Shown: piece by piece, positions 25,187 to 34,669 of the stretch
Position numbering within the stretch: position 1 is the stretch's first letter
How the letters are laid out: each line of letters opens with the position of its first letter
Source of the DNA: Segatella cerevisiae
GTDB taxonomy: Bacteria; Bacteroidota; Bacteroidia; Bacteroidales; Bacteroidaceae
NCBI RefSeq assembly: GCF_024054555.1
Contig: NZ_JAMXLY010000023.1
Coordinates: 1 to 49,417, forward strand
Reading direction: 5' to 3'
Length of the DNA: 49,417 bases
Notes under the pieces: generated by a model
Databases searched by the model: none
The model's input: the letters and a program-made list of their open reading frames with translations, nothing else
What the model was told of the DNA's origin: nothing
Position numbers and translations under genes: made by a program

Positions 25187-28100
25187 TTAAAAACCTACTT
25201 GCAAACCTACAGACAGAGAGGTTGGTATTGGATAGCCCCAACTTGAAGACTCCGGGTCAGTAGCTGTGAAATTCGAAGCATGAATCGTCAAGAGATTCTC
25301 TGCATTGATGTAGAAACGACAATTGTCCATAAACAACCTCTTCAAAATATTCTTCGGAAGCGTGTAACCCAATTGCAAAGTACGGAGTTTGAGGTAACTG
25401 CCATTCTCTATGAAGTAGGTAGAGAACCTGCCTTCATTGTTATTGTTAGTATAAGTTAAAGCCGGAATGCTCGAGTTCGTATTCGTCGGACTCCAGGCAT
25501 CCAACAGTCTGACACCTTTGTTAGAACCCGTTTCACTAACAGAATAGAAATCGGTAGATAATTTCTCGTCATTATAATAGTCCACGCCTTGAACACCCTG
25601 CCAGAACATCGTAAAGTCAAAATTCTTATAAGACAGAGCAATATTCAAACCATAAGAGAAGTCAGGTGTCGGATCATAAATCCAGGTCTGGTCTTTCTCG
25701 TCAATGACGTGATCACCGTTGACATCTGCATAACGGATACGGCCAAGACCGGGAGCCACGAAACCGGAGGCATAAGTATATTTGCTGTTGTAGTCATCAA
25801 TTTCTGCTTGAGAGCGGAAGAGGCCGTCAGCAACATAGCCGTATCTGGAATTAAAGGCATGTCCGATGATATTGTCATCAGCGCCATTACCACCATAGTT
25901 ATTGATAACACTAGCGGGTACACTGGTCACCTTATTGCGGTAAGAGTCGATATTGCCGGTGACGTCAAAAGCGAACCCGTTAGACAATGTCTTACGATAA
26001 CCTAACGAAAATTCCCAACCTTTATTCTCCATGGATGCACCATTAACATATTGGGATCCGCCCTCTCCGATAACGGCGATATAACTCGGGCTCAGCAAAA
26101 TACCTGTAGTCTTCTTGATATAGTAATCAAAACTGCCATAAAGACTGTTATTCAACAAGGTATAGTCCAATCCGAAGTTCCACTGTGTCGTTGTCTCCCA
26201 TTTCAGGTTAGCATTGGCACGTTGTGTCTGTACATATCCGGAAGGTAAAGAGCCACTGCCATTCCCGTTCATATCATAAGAAGTATAATTAGGAGCATCC
26301 CATGTCGGATCAGCAGAGCCATAAGCTACAGACCACTTGCCTGCATGAGCATAGTAATCGATTCCTTCCTGGTTACCGGTTTTACCCCAAGATGCTCTCA
26401 ACTTAAGGTCATCGATCCATCTCAGATTCTTATTGTCACTGATAAATTTTTCACTGGAGATACGCCAGCCTAAAGTAGCAGCAGGGAATGTACCGAAACG
26501 GTTATTCGTACCAAACTTACTGGATCCGTCACGACGCAAAGTAAATGATGCCAAGTATTTGTCAGCATAGTTGTAGTCAATCTTGCCGAAATAAGAGAAC
26601 AAAGTATAGTCACTCTGGTTACCACCTGCGTAAGCATCACCAGTACCGGCATCCGGCCACATGAAGTCTGTGTCCTCTTCGCTATAAGTCTTGCGGTAAT
26701 CATCGATATAAGTCACCGTCTTCTTATAGGCTTCAGTACCGAGCAGGAAATTGAACGCGTGTTTGCCCAAGTTCAAATTATAGGTAGCAGTATTACTCCA
26801 GGTCCAATTCAAATCATGATCCTGATAGAGTTCGCTGTTGTTCATCGTATTGCTGAGATAACCATTCTTATAGCTATAAGTCAGCGTACGAAGGAAGTAC
26901 TGGGTATAGTCAATTCCAAAAGTAGACTTAAGTTCAAGTCCCTTGATTGGGCGTACGGACAAATATGCGTCGCCGAACATACGCCAAGTCTTTTTCCTAT
27001 TGTTTCTACCGTCATACAACAAGCGCAGAGGGTTGTTCCGGTCATTCATACCATTGGCAGGACCACCCCAGCCTTCACCGTCCACAGTGTGTACAGGGAT
27101 GATGGACAAAGACTGCAACGCCAAGTTCTGTTGATTCTGTCCGACAGAAGTAGAATAGGATGTCGTGAAATTCTCACCAATTGTCACCTTATTATTAATA
27201 AGGTTATAACTGGAATTCATACGAGCGGATATACTGTTATAATCAGTATACTTGATAATACCGTCATTTCCCTTGTAACCTGCAGAGAAGAGGTATGAAC
27301 CTTTATCCGTACCATTGCTTACAGATATGCTGTAGTTCTGCAAACTACCGACGCGGGAGATCTCATCAAACCAGTCCGTATTGGAAGCCAACATCGTTTT
27401 GTCAGCATCAATATAACCATCGTATTTTCCGAAACTCATGGAATTGAGGACAGGATTGGAATAATCTCCGTTCCAATTGAAATTATAACTTAAAGCATTC
27501 GAGTTCGGGTCAACATTGCTATAGGTATAAGCGCGGAACATGGCCTGACCATATTGTTCAGTATCACAAACCTTCATGTGTTTGGCATAATAAGAAGCGG
27601 TATAGGACATATCCACGTCCACCTTGACCTTGCCGGCCTTACCTCTTTTAGTTGTAATGATGATGACACCATTACCGGCACGAGAGCCATAAATAGAAGC
27701 CGAGGCAGCATCCTTCAACACCTGTATGCTTTCAATATCATTGACATTGAGAGAATGCAGACTGTTTTTGGTCGGGACACCATCGATAACATAAAGAGGA
27801 GAATTGTCATTCATCGTACCGATACCACGAATATTAATAGCAGCGTCACTGGTAGGATCACCACTATTTGTGATCGTCATGCCGGGGACCTTTCCCTGCA
27901 AAGCCTGCATAGGGTCTGTAACCGGGACTGTTTTCGCATCATTGACATCGACGACAGCGACAGCACCAGTCAAATCAGCCTTACGCTGAGTGGTATAACC
28001 GGTAACCACAACTTCATTAAGGTCATTGACCTCTTCCTTCATGGACACGTTCATATCAGCCGAAGCTTTGACTTCCAGAGACTGGAATCCAATATAACTG

Positions 28101-28330
28101 AAGACCAGTGTAGCCCCCGGTTTCACTTTCAGATTGAATTTGCCATCCAAATCAGTAACAGTGGCATTGGAGGGTGCATTTTTTTCCTTAACCGTCGCTC
28201 CAATAATGGACTCTTTATCCGAAGCCGAAGTGACGATACCATGGACAACCATATCTTGTGCATTAGCGACAAGGCAAACCATCAGGAGAGTAAAACTCAC
28301 CATCAATTTTTTAAGGCTTTTCATTATCAA
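25187..28330 (-). CDS. SusC/RagA TonB-dependent outer-membrane transporter
   Basis: 1047 residues. After the signal peptide (ending VANAQ) comes a carboxypeptidase-D-like regulatory domain (about 28-105), a TonB-box region around DLNEVVVTGY, a plug domain with TDPMQALQGKVPGM and IRGIGTMNDNSPLYVIDGVP, and a 22-strand barrel to the C-terminal aromatic residue (QVGF). It imports oligosaccharides using TonB energy and is paired with the adjacent susD. Initiation may be at the second Met (residue 3). It is the first gene after a promoter preceded by a large palindrome at 28402-28457. Confidence 0.96.
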   Translation of the reverse strand: MIMKSLKKLMVSFTLLMVCLVANAQDMVVHGIVTSASDKESIIGATVKEKNAPSNATVTDLDGKFNLKVKPGATLVFSYIGFQSLEVKASADMNVSMKEEVNDLNEVVVTGYTTQRKADLTGAVAVVDVNDAKTVPVTDPMQALQGKVPGMTITNSGDPTSDAAINIRGIGTMNDNSPLYVIDGVPTKNSLHSLNVNDIESIQVLKDAASASIYGSRAGNGVIIITTKRGKAGKVKVDVDMSYTASYYAKHMKVCDTEQYGQAMFRAYTYSNVDPNSNALSYNFNWNGDYSNPVLNSMSFGKYDGYIDADKTMLASNTDWFDEISRVGSLQNYSISVSNGTDKGSYLFSAGYKGNDGIIKYTDYNSISARMNSSYNLINNKVTIGENFTTSYSTSVGQNQQNLALQSLSIIPVHTVDGEGWGGPANGMNDRNNPLRLLYDGRNNRKKTWRMFGDAYLSVRPIKGLELKSTFGIDYTQYFLRTLTYSYKNGYLSNTMNNSELYQDHDLNWTWSNTATYNLNLGKHAFNFLLGTEAYKKTVTYIDDYRKTYSEEDTDFMWPDAGTGDAYAGGNQSDYTLFSYFGKIDYNYADKYLASFTLRRDGSSKFGTNNRFGTFPAATLGWRISSEKFISDNKNLRWIDDLKLRASWGKTGNQEGIDYYAHAGKWSVAYGSADPTWDAPNYTSYDMNGNGSGSLPSGYVQTQRANANLKWETTTQWNFGLDYTLLNNSLYGSFDYYIKKTTGILLSPSYIAVIGEGGSQYVNGASMENKGWEFSLGYRKTLSNGFAFDVTGNIDSYRNKVTSVPASVINNYGGNGADDNIIGHAFNSRYGYVADGLFRSQAEIDDYNSKYTYASGFVAPGLGRIRYADVNGDHVIDEKDQTWIYDPTPDFSYGLNIALSYKNFDFTMFWQGVQGVDYYNDEKLSTDFYSVSETGSNKGVRLLDAWSPTNTNSSIPALTYTNNNNEGRFSTYFIENGSYLKLRTLQLGYTLPKNILKRLFMDNCRFYINAENLLTIHASNFTATDPESSSWGYPIPTSLSVGLQVGF

Positions 28331-28363
28331 GTTTTTATTTAAGTTAGTTAAATTTTAATGGTG

Positions 28364-28371
28364 CAAAGTTA
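28364..28371 (-). promoter_or_regulatory. -7 box of the susC operon
   Basis: TAACTTTG on the minus strand, 33 bases before the susC start. The -33 position lacks TTTG. The palindrome 28402-28457 begins 30 bases upstream, so activator-dependent transcription is likely. Confidence 0.7.
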
Positions 28372-28401
28372 ATTGGAAGTAGGATGAGTTCCTTTTAAAA
28401 A

Positions 28402-28457
28402 TTAGACATTTGCTTTCAAATTTGATTCATGTAACAAATTTGAAAGCAAATGTCTAA
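28402..28457. promoter_or_regulatory. large palindrome upstream of susC, candidate HTCS operator
   Basis: Two perfect 23-base arms (28402-28424 and 28435-28457, starting TTAGACATTTGCTTTC) flank a ten-base centre. The same palindrome with one base difference in the centre occurs at 30564-30619 in front of the second GH32 gene, at the same distance to a -7 box. The following dozen bases are also conserved (ATGACAGAAG and GTGACAGAAG). Confidence 0.85.
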
Positions 28458-28916
28458 AATATGACAGAAGCGCTACAGCCCTTTGTTTACGGGGGTAAAC
28501 GAGGATAAAAGGTCATTAATTAAGTTTTAAGTTATCTAATTGACAGACAAATTTCAGAAAAAGTGCCATCTCTGTATGCAAGTAAAGATTTTATAATCCA
28601 TCCCTGAAAATCACGGAGGGAAATTGAGGGCAAATGGTTCAAACTTGATATGAATTCGCACGTAGGTCATAAGGTAATGAGAGAGGTCTCAATCCACGTA
28701 AGAGCCAATCAACCGAGCATTGCCATATATGCCAATAATCACTCTAAAAGGAATACACACGTCCCTACGATCACCATTGGGACGAAGAGCAAAGACATTG
28801 CGGCAACCGCGAATCATTCACATCACTTCTTTCCGGCAAGACACCCAAAGATCAAAGACGCACTTCACAAAATTAACATTTTAATTAAAATTTACGTATA
28901 AAGGCTTCGGGATTCA
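28458..28916. other. intergenic stretch between palindrome and GH32, no gene
   Basis: No supported gene, tRNA or terminator. A plus-strand frame at 28650-28901 codes for a low-complexity His/Lys-rich product without a promoter and is not called. The part nearest the GH32 stop is AT-rich. Confidence 0.4.
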
Positions 28917-30401
28917 TCACCATATCGATTTCAGCATCCAAGCTTTCAAGGACATTTGTGTTCCCCCCTTCAAGGCAAAAAGTTCAATACCAGTTTGTGT
29001 CTCTCCCGGGTAAGTCAATAGAGAAAAGACGTCTTTTCCATCGTTTGTAAAAATCTCGACACTCGATTTATCCACAAAAATATGTAAGCGGATTTTATCG
29101 TTGACAGGATTGACCTGATGAAAGGCCATACGACTGAATTTTGGAATACTGGCATCAGTGCAATGCGTCCGATCTATAACAAGATTATGAGAATCTGTGT
29201 CATAACTAATCACGAGTTTCCGTCCGTTCCCAACACAAAGGTTAAAACCAAAGACATTAGATACATTTGTAGAAAAAGAAGCATCAACCTCGTATACATT
29301 TTCTTTTGGAGCAAAACCGGGAATAGTTTGTACACCGACATCTACGGAATGATTCACCGTCACCGGTTGATAGCGGAGCGTCTGCAACCCATCTATCGGT
29401 CTTTGAGTCAGTCTAAGGCCTTCTCCTTTATATGTCTTAAGCTCCAGCACTCTTGGAATAGACCAAAAACCTTTGCCATAAGTCGATGGAACTTGCTGCG
29501 CATAATCCCAAGTAGAAACCCACCCCATGGAAATGACAGACTTTAAGGTACTATCATAATCGCGGAAAGTACGGGAAGCATAGAAATCAAGTCCTTCATC
29601 TATATACAAGGGGTCCTTCGGATGATTCTCTTCCAATTTAAAAGTAGTCCCGTCAAAATCTCCTATAAAGTATTGTTCTTTCAACCAATTGACAGATACG
29701 ACCAATACCCATTTTTTCTTTAGGGGATTTCCATCGACAGGAAGTTGAAACAAGTCAGGGCACTCCCAAGACTTCTCACTGTCACCGGCAGGTCCGAAAT
29801 CACTCACCCAAGTCCAATGCTTCAAATCAGGAGAAGTATAGAACTTTACTTTCTTTTCCAATGCCTTGGCAACGACCATCACCCATTTCTTCGTGGGTTC
29901 ATACCAAAATACGGTAGGATCCCTGAACTCTTTACTTCCTATATCGATAACAGGATTACCGGGATAATAATGAAATGTTTTTCCGTCATGGCTGAAAGAA
30001 ATTCCTTGAGCTTGTTTTTTAGAATCTTTTTCAAAAACAGTATATGCAGCAATGTAAGCCCCTTTGCCAAAACCTGCAGTATTATTTTTATCGATCAATG
30101 CAGAACCGGTAAAGTAACCTATGTTAGGTCCAGCGCCTTCCATTACATTGGATTTGATCTGTTTATAATGGACAAGGTCAGAAGACTCGACTTTACCCCA
30201 CCAATACATGTGGAATTTTCCCTTATAATACATCAAGCCACAAGGATCACCTATCCACCCCTCCTGAGGACTAAAATGATACTGGGGACGATATCGTTCA
30301 TGATACAAATGAGTTGTATCAAGTGTAACTTGTGACTTAGCGGGCAAGAGACCCACGAAAAGCAGTAAAACATTAACCAGACAAACTATTTTCATTTCCA
30401 T
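28917..30401 (-). CDS. divergent GH32 fructan hydrolase
   Basis: 494 residues with a signal peptide ending at AKSQ (the third-residue Met is a possible start). The catalytic triad is present: Asp52 in WIGDPCG, Asp161 in FRDPT and Glu213 in WECPD. The usual NDPNG is changed to GDPCG and the following QYNP..GxMxWGHA loop is contracted to MYWWGKVESSDLVH, so the -1/+1 subsite must differ from the other GH32 here. A C-terminal sandwich contains IFVDKSSVEIFTNDG. It is predicted periplasmic and to act on fructo-oligosaccharides. It has its own promoter with the shared palindrome, so it is in the same regulon as susC. Confidence 0.88.
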   Translation of the reverse strand: MEMKIVCLVNVLLLFVGLLPAKSQVTLDTTHLYHERYRPQYHFSPQEGWIGDPCGLMYYKGKFHMYWWGKVESSDLVHYKQIKSNVMEGAGPNIGYFTGSALIDKNNTAGFGKGAYIAAYTVFEKDSKKQAQGISFSHDGKTFHYYPGNPVIDIGSKEFRDPTVFWYEPTKKWVMVVAKALEKKVKFYTSPDLKHWTWVSDFGPAGDSEKSWECPDLFQLPVDGNPLKKKWVLVVSVNWLKEQYFIGDFDGTTFKLEENHPKDPLYIDEGLDFYASRTFRDYDSTLKSVISMGWVSTWDYAQQVPSTYGKGFWSIPRVLELKTYKGEGLRLTQRPIDGLQTLRYQPVTVNHSVDVGVQTIPGFAPKENVYEVDASFSTNVSNVFGFNLCVGNGRKLVISYDTDSHNLVIDRTHCTDASIPKFSRMAFHQVNPVNDKIRLHIFVDKSSVEIFTNDGKDVFSLLTYPGETQTGIELFALKGGTQMSLKAWMLKSIW

Positions 30402-30526
30402 TATAAGACCAAAGATTCTATACAGATTGCATGGGACCTATTTATAGGAACATAACACAAAAAGGCTTCTCCAATATTTCCCATTACACTCAGTTTTTAG
30501 TTGTTAAATATTAAGACTTCATCTAC

Positions 30527-30534
30527 AAATATAG
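30527..30534 (-). promoter_or_regulatory. -7 box of the divergent GH32 gene
   Basis: TATATTTG on the minus strand, 125 bases before the start. No TTTG at -33. The upstream palindrome starts 29 bases before the box, nearly the same spacing as at susC. Confidence 0.65.
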
Positions 30535-30563
30535 AAGATGAGGAGAAACTCTCCATTCAGAAA

Positions 30564-30619
30564 TTAGACATTTGCTTTCAAATTTGATTCATGCAACAAA
30601 TTTGAAAGCAAATGTCTAA
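30564..30619. promoter_or_regulatory. second copy of the large palindrome, candidate HTCS operator
   Basis: Arms 30564-30586 and 30597-30619 are identical to those at 28402-28457; the ten-base centre differs at a single position (ATTCATGCAA here). The sequence lies in the 300-base gap between the hybrid sensor gene and the GH32 gene, which otherwise shows no gene. Confidence 0.85.
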
Positions 30620-30701
30620 AATGTGACAGAAGTACTATAGCTCTTTATCCATAATGTAGAAAAGTGAAGCTAATTGACAATTTACTGTATTTAGGATTGA
30701 C

Positions 30702-33371
30702 TCATTGACGGGTCTCGTTAGGGCTATATCCATATTTTTCCTTAAAACATGTCGTAAAGTAGGAAGGAGCCGTAAAACCTACCATATAGGCTATTTCAGA
30801 AATCGTTTTATTTGTGGTTTCAAGAAGATGCTTTCCCTCTTCCAGACGTGCGCTGCGCAACAAATCTACAAGCGTAGAACCGGTCAAAGCTTTCACCTTC
30901 CGATAAAGTTGAACGCGGCTTAGTCCAAGTTTTTCGGCAATCTGTTCTACCTTGAGGCCAGAATCACCCATCATATCCTTGATGATGATTCTCAATTGTT
31001 CGACAAACTGCTGGTCCGGATTTCTCAACTTATATTCCTTCTCTGTCTCCTCCTTAGATCCAGAAAACAATTCCCGCAGAAGAATACGACTGGACAACAA
31101 GTTCTTGATACGGGCGAGCAACAAATCAGACGTAAAAGGTTTGGTAATATAAGCATCTGCACCATTCTGATACCCCTCAATGCGCTGGTCGTCCATACTA
31201 CGAGCCGTCAGTAAAATCACGGGGATATGCGAAGTCGTCCGGTCAGACTTCAACCGGTTGCAAAATTCCAAGCCATCCATCACCGGCATCATGATATCAC
31301 TGATCACCAAATCCGGGATAGCCTCACGCGCAAGTTCCAATCCTCTCTTCCCGTCAGATGCTTCCATCACATCATAATGCTCACTCAGAAGTTCCTTGAT
31401 ATATTCTCTCAGATCATCATTATCGTCAATGACCAATATCGTAGGCGCTTCATCCCCTAGCCCAGCCGTCACCAAATCCCTCTTTTCTGTTTTCAGCTCT
31501 TGATCTGGAACGTTTGGCAGTTCCGCCTCATTAAGGTGGGTATCTTCCTCAGTACCTGCATCTCCCACCAAATTCCCCTTTTGAGTAACCGGCAAGATAA
31601 CGGTAAACGTAGATCCCTCATTTTTCTTACTCGTCACATTGATCTTGCCATGGTGGAGTTCTATGAAATCTTTCACGAGAGCAAGACCTATTCCTGTTCC
31701 GCCATTAGCATCTTTAGTTTGATAAAACCGGTCGAATATCCTATCCAAATCCTCTTGCTCCAAGCCTACCCCTGTATCCTGAACAGAAAAGACCGCTTCA
31801 TTGGAATTAGACTTGCCAACCTTAACCGTAATACAGCCATTAGAAGAGGTGTACTTCAAAGCATTAGACAAGAGGTTGGTAAATATTCGCCCTATCTTGT
31901 TCCGGTCCCCTATCATTTCAAATCCATTATCAGGAAAAGAAGAAAAGCGGACCTGCACCTTTTTCTTCTCAATGGAAGGACGGAACTCATCAAGAAGGGC
32001 ACGGATCTCAGTCACCAGATTAAACCTGCTGAGTTGGAGTTTCATCTTTCCATTCTGCAACTTACGAAAATCCAGAATATCGTTCACCAGTTGCATCAGT
32101 ACATTCACATTCCGTTCAATCAGTTTCAACAGAGCCAAGTCCTTTCCTTTCAGATGACAATTAGCCAATATCCGGTCCAGAGGGTCAATGATCAAAGTCA
32201 AAGGTGTTCGCAATTCGTGACTGACATTCGTAAAAAAAGTCAACTGTACTTTTGCCATGGCCTCCTTCTTCTCGTTCATCCGAAGACGGGTAATGTGAAG
32301 ATGGTAGACGCTCAACAAGCTGACAAGCAGCAATATGACAAGAACGATGCACAGGATTAGAATGATTTTCTGGTTATAATAACTTTTCAGATAAGAACTC
32401 ACCTTCTCATGCAAGATGTCAATATTCTGACCTTGCCGTTCCAATTCCTGATTCTGAATCATCACCATATCAGCATTGTCTTTAGTGACAATAAACGACT
32501 TAAGCAGGTTTTCCCGACAGTAAGGTTTGTGTTCAAGGATTGCCATGGCCAACCTCATCACTTCCGTCCCACGGGTAGGATAAATATACGTTCCCGAAAA
32601 GATGCCTTTCTGGACACACTCGATACCTCCATGACGTGAAGGCAGACCGTCTACACCCACGAACATGATCTTCTTGTCCAACCCTAATTCTTTAGCTACA
32701 CGATAAGCCCCGAAAGCCTGGCGGTCATTATGTCCGAACACACAATCGATATGAGGATGATTCTTGAGAAGTTTCTTCATAAGACCATAAGCATTGCCTT
32801 CCGTCCAATTTCCTTGTAAGGAGATCACATGAATACCAGGATGTGAAGCAACAATTTTCATGAATCCCCGATGGCGGTCAACAGCAGGGGAAGAACCTTT
32901 CAGACCCATGATTTCAACCACCGTTCCTTTCCCGTCCAACTTCTCTGCAATATATTTTCCCATCGAGAGTCCGATTTCCAGGTTATCAGCCCCAATGAAA
33001 GCGGTATACTTATCCGTATTCGTCTTACGGTCAAACATGATAACTGGAATACCCGCCTTATAGGCGCTGTCGATGGCAGGCGAAATGGAAGACGACTGAT
33101 TAGGGGAAACAATCAGCAAATCGACCTTCTCGCGGATAAACTCCTTGATCTGCTCAATCTGCTTTTTACTGTTGTCATTAGCAGAACGAATGTCAATATC
33201 TACATTACTGTTGACATAATTCGTCATCAGAATCTCACGGTTGAGTTTGTCCCGCCATATATCTTCACTACATTGTGACACACCTATATGATATTGTGGG
33301 GCATTATTTCTGCACCCCACAGACAACAATACCAAAAGAAACAGTAGAATTAAATGAAAAAGTTTCTGCAT
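30702..33371 (-). CDS. hybrid two-component sensor-regulator with periplasmic sugar-binding domain
   Basis: 889 residues from the Met at 33371 (a longer frame begins at 33425, but a -7-like box lies between, at 33390-33397). Numbering from the long frame: signal/anchor 19-38, type I periplasmic-binding (LacI/RbsB-like) sensor about 45-340, membrane helix 353-375, HisKA with His403 in NVSHELRTPL, ATPase with NALKYT and DTGVG, receiver with Asp710 in VISDIMMPVMDG, and an AraC HTH from about 805. The architecture equals that of the fructose-sensing hybrid regulator of the Bacteroides fructan locus. It likely binds fructose released in the periplasm and activates susC and GH32 transcription through the shared palindromes. 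Confidence 0.92.
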   Translation of the reverse strand: MQKLFHLILLFLLVLLSVGCRNNAPQYHIGVSQCSEDIWRDKLNREILMTNYVNSNVDIDIRSANDNSKKQIEQIKEFIREKVDLLIVSPNQSSSISPAIDSAYKAGIPVIMFDRKTNTDKYTAFIGADNLEIGLSMGKYIAEKLDGKGTVVEIMGLKGSSPAVDRHRGFMKIVASHPGIHVISLQGNWTEGNAYGLMKKLLKNHPHIDCVFGHNDRQAFGAYRVAKELGLDKKIMFVGVDGLPSRHGGIECVQKGIFSGTYIYPTRGTEVMRLAMAILEHKPYCRENLLKSFIVTKDNADMVMIQNQELERQGQNIDILHEKVSSYLKSYYNQKIILILCIVLVILLLVSLLSVYHLHITRLRMNEKKEAMAKVQLTFFTNVSHELRTPLTLIIDPLDRILANCHLKGKDLALLKLIERNVNVLMQLVNDILDFRKLQNGKMKLQLSRFNLVTEIRALLDEFRPSIEKKKVQVRFSSFPDNGFEMIGDRNKIGRIFTNLLSNALKYTSSNGCITVKVGKSNSNEAVFSVQDTGVGLEQEDLDRIFDRFYQTKDANGGTGIGLALVKDFIELHHGKINVTSKKNEGSTFTVILPVTQKGNLVGDAGTEEDTHLNEAELPNVPDQELKTEKRDLVTAGLGDEAPTILVIDDNDDLREYIKELLSEHYDVMEASDGKRGLELAREAIPDLVISDIMMPVMDGLEFCNRLKSDRTTSHIPVILLTARSMDDQRIEGYQNGADAYITKPFTSDLLLARIKNLLSSRILLRELFSGSKEETEKEYKLRNPDQQFVEQLRIIIKDMMGDSGLKVEQIAEKLGLSRVQLYRKVKALTGSTLVDLLRSARLEEGKHLLETTNKTISEIAYMVGFTAPSYFTTCFKEKYGYSPNETRQ

Positions 33372-33389
33372 GACACCAATTGTTTTTTG

Positions 33390-33397
33390 CAAAGACA
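33390..33397 (-). promoter_or_regulatory. possible -7 box of the hybrid sensor gene
   Basis: TGTCTTTG, one mismatch to TAnnTTTG, 18 bases before the ATG at 33371. It lies inside the longer reading frame, which argues for the shorter start. Confidence 0.35.
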
Positions 33398-33576
33398 GTT
33401 GAATACGAACCATAAAAGATTTCACAGACTAAAATTAAAAACATCCATACTCCTGAATTCTTCAGATTTTCTTCTGAAAGGAACTGCTAAATCTCAAGGC
33501 ATACCCCTTTACAAGGAATCTATCCTTTAGTAGGTAAGAGTCTGTGGACTTCTGTACTAAGAATAAGAGACACGAG

Positions 33577-34446
33577 TTATTCAAGACTCAGAGCCCCCTG
33601 AAAATCCGTCTCCTTAATTCTATTCTTATACTCCATAGGCGAGAGTCCTGTCTGCTTTTTGAAAAAATGATAAAAATGGCTCGCATCACTAAATCCCAAG
33701 CTATTGGCAATCTCTATCATCCTTTGGTCACTGAATTGTAATTTTCGTTCTATCAGTCGCAGTTTATAGACAGAAATATACTGCACTGGGCTTTGACCGG
33801 TACGCTTCTTGAAAAACTCACAGAAATAGGTTTCAGATATATTGAAATGAAAGGCTATGATTGATATCTTCAGGTTCTCGGGATTAGAGATATTCAAGTG
33901 TATATAGTCCAGAATTTGGGTTATTCCATAGATCGCCGTACCATTGTCACTGGGGAGATTCAAAAGTTCTATATTTCTGGCAGCAACTGTAATCATACAA
34001 CGGATCAGTTGTTTGATCACCTCCTGTCTCTGGATCAGTTTCCCCTCATTTTCCCTCAACAAAGCTTCTGCAATTGAACGAACCAGAGGTTTGTCGGCAC
34101 TATTTTTCAATATGCATCCAGGCAAATGATGATGGTGCTGGAACATATATTGCAGTTTCTGGCGCCATTCTTCTTTCCCTGAATCTATAAAACTTCTATT
34201 GAACCTCAAGACAAAGAAAGTTGTGTCTTCTTTAATCTCAAATCCGTAAGTATCCTGCGGAAAAATCAGGAACAACTTGTCTTCTGCATAAGGCAGACTC
34301 AGGTCATTGATATATTGAATACCTTTTCCCTCCAGAATGAAGACCATTTCGTAAAAGGTATTCTTGATAGACGGAAACAAGTCTTGATGGACTGTCCTAT
34401 GAATGCTGACAATATCATAAGGTTGGTATAAGTTTTGTATTTTCAT
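33577..34446 (-). CDS. AraC-family transcriptional regulator
   Basis: 289 residues. The N-terminal cupin-like effector domain (1 to about 150; FILEGKGIQYINDLSLPYAEDKLFLIFP) precedes two helix-turn-helix motifs at about 185-285, including the signature LGFSDASHFYHFFKKQTGLSPMEY. It is cytoplasmic with no receiver. It is divergent from the exported nitroreductase gene across about 220 bases and so may control the redox cluster; alternatively it could act on the neighbouring fructan locus. The effector is unknown. A -7 box TATCTTTG is at 34484-34477. Confidence 0.85.
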   Translation of the reverse strand: MKIQNLYQPYDIVSIHRTVHQDLFPSIKNTFYEMVFILEGKGIQYINDLSLPYAEDKLFLIFPQDTYGFEIKEDTTFFVLRFNRSFIDSGKEEWRQKLQYMFQHHHHLPGCILKNSADKPLVRSIAEALLRENEGKLIQRQEVIKQLIRCMITVAARNIELLNLPSDNGTAIYGITQILDYIHLNISNPENLKISIIAFHFNISETYFCEFFKKRTGQSPVQYISVYKLRLIERKLQFSDQRMIEIANSLGFSDASHFYHFFKKQTGLSPMEYKNRIKETDFQGALSLE

Positions 34447-34476
34447 CTTTTGAAGAATCGATTTATCACCCAGCTA

Positions 34477-34484
34477 CAAAGATA
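34477..34484 (-). promoter_or_regulatory. -7 box of the AraC regulator gene
   Basis: TATCTTTG on the minus strand 30 bases before the start codon. No -33 TTTG at standard spacing. The promoter of the divergent plus-strand gene could not be placed with confidence. Confidence 0.5.
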
Positions 34485-34669
34485 CTGAATTTGTTCTGAT
34501 ATCAGGACTACAAGACCATAATAATATGATGATAATTCAGAAAACCTCAAAAAAGACTATTTATTCCAAGAGTTATACAATAGATTTCGTTTGAGAATAA
34601 CGTTCTTTGCAGTAGAGATAAAACCCTTCAACGCTTATGAATTTCAATAATAACATTAAACATAAAGTC

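Noticed and set aside
28650..28901. 83-codon plus-strand frame in the gap before GH32
   Set aside because: His/Lys-rich product without a start signal, promoter or similarity that I recognise; the gap is otherwise regulatory.
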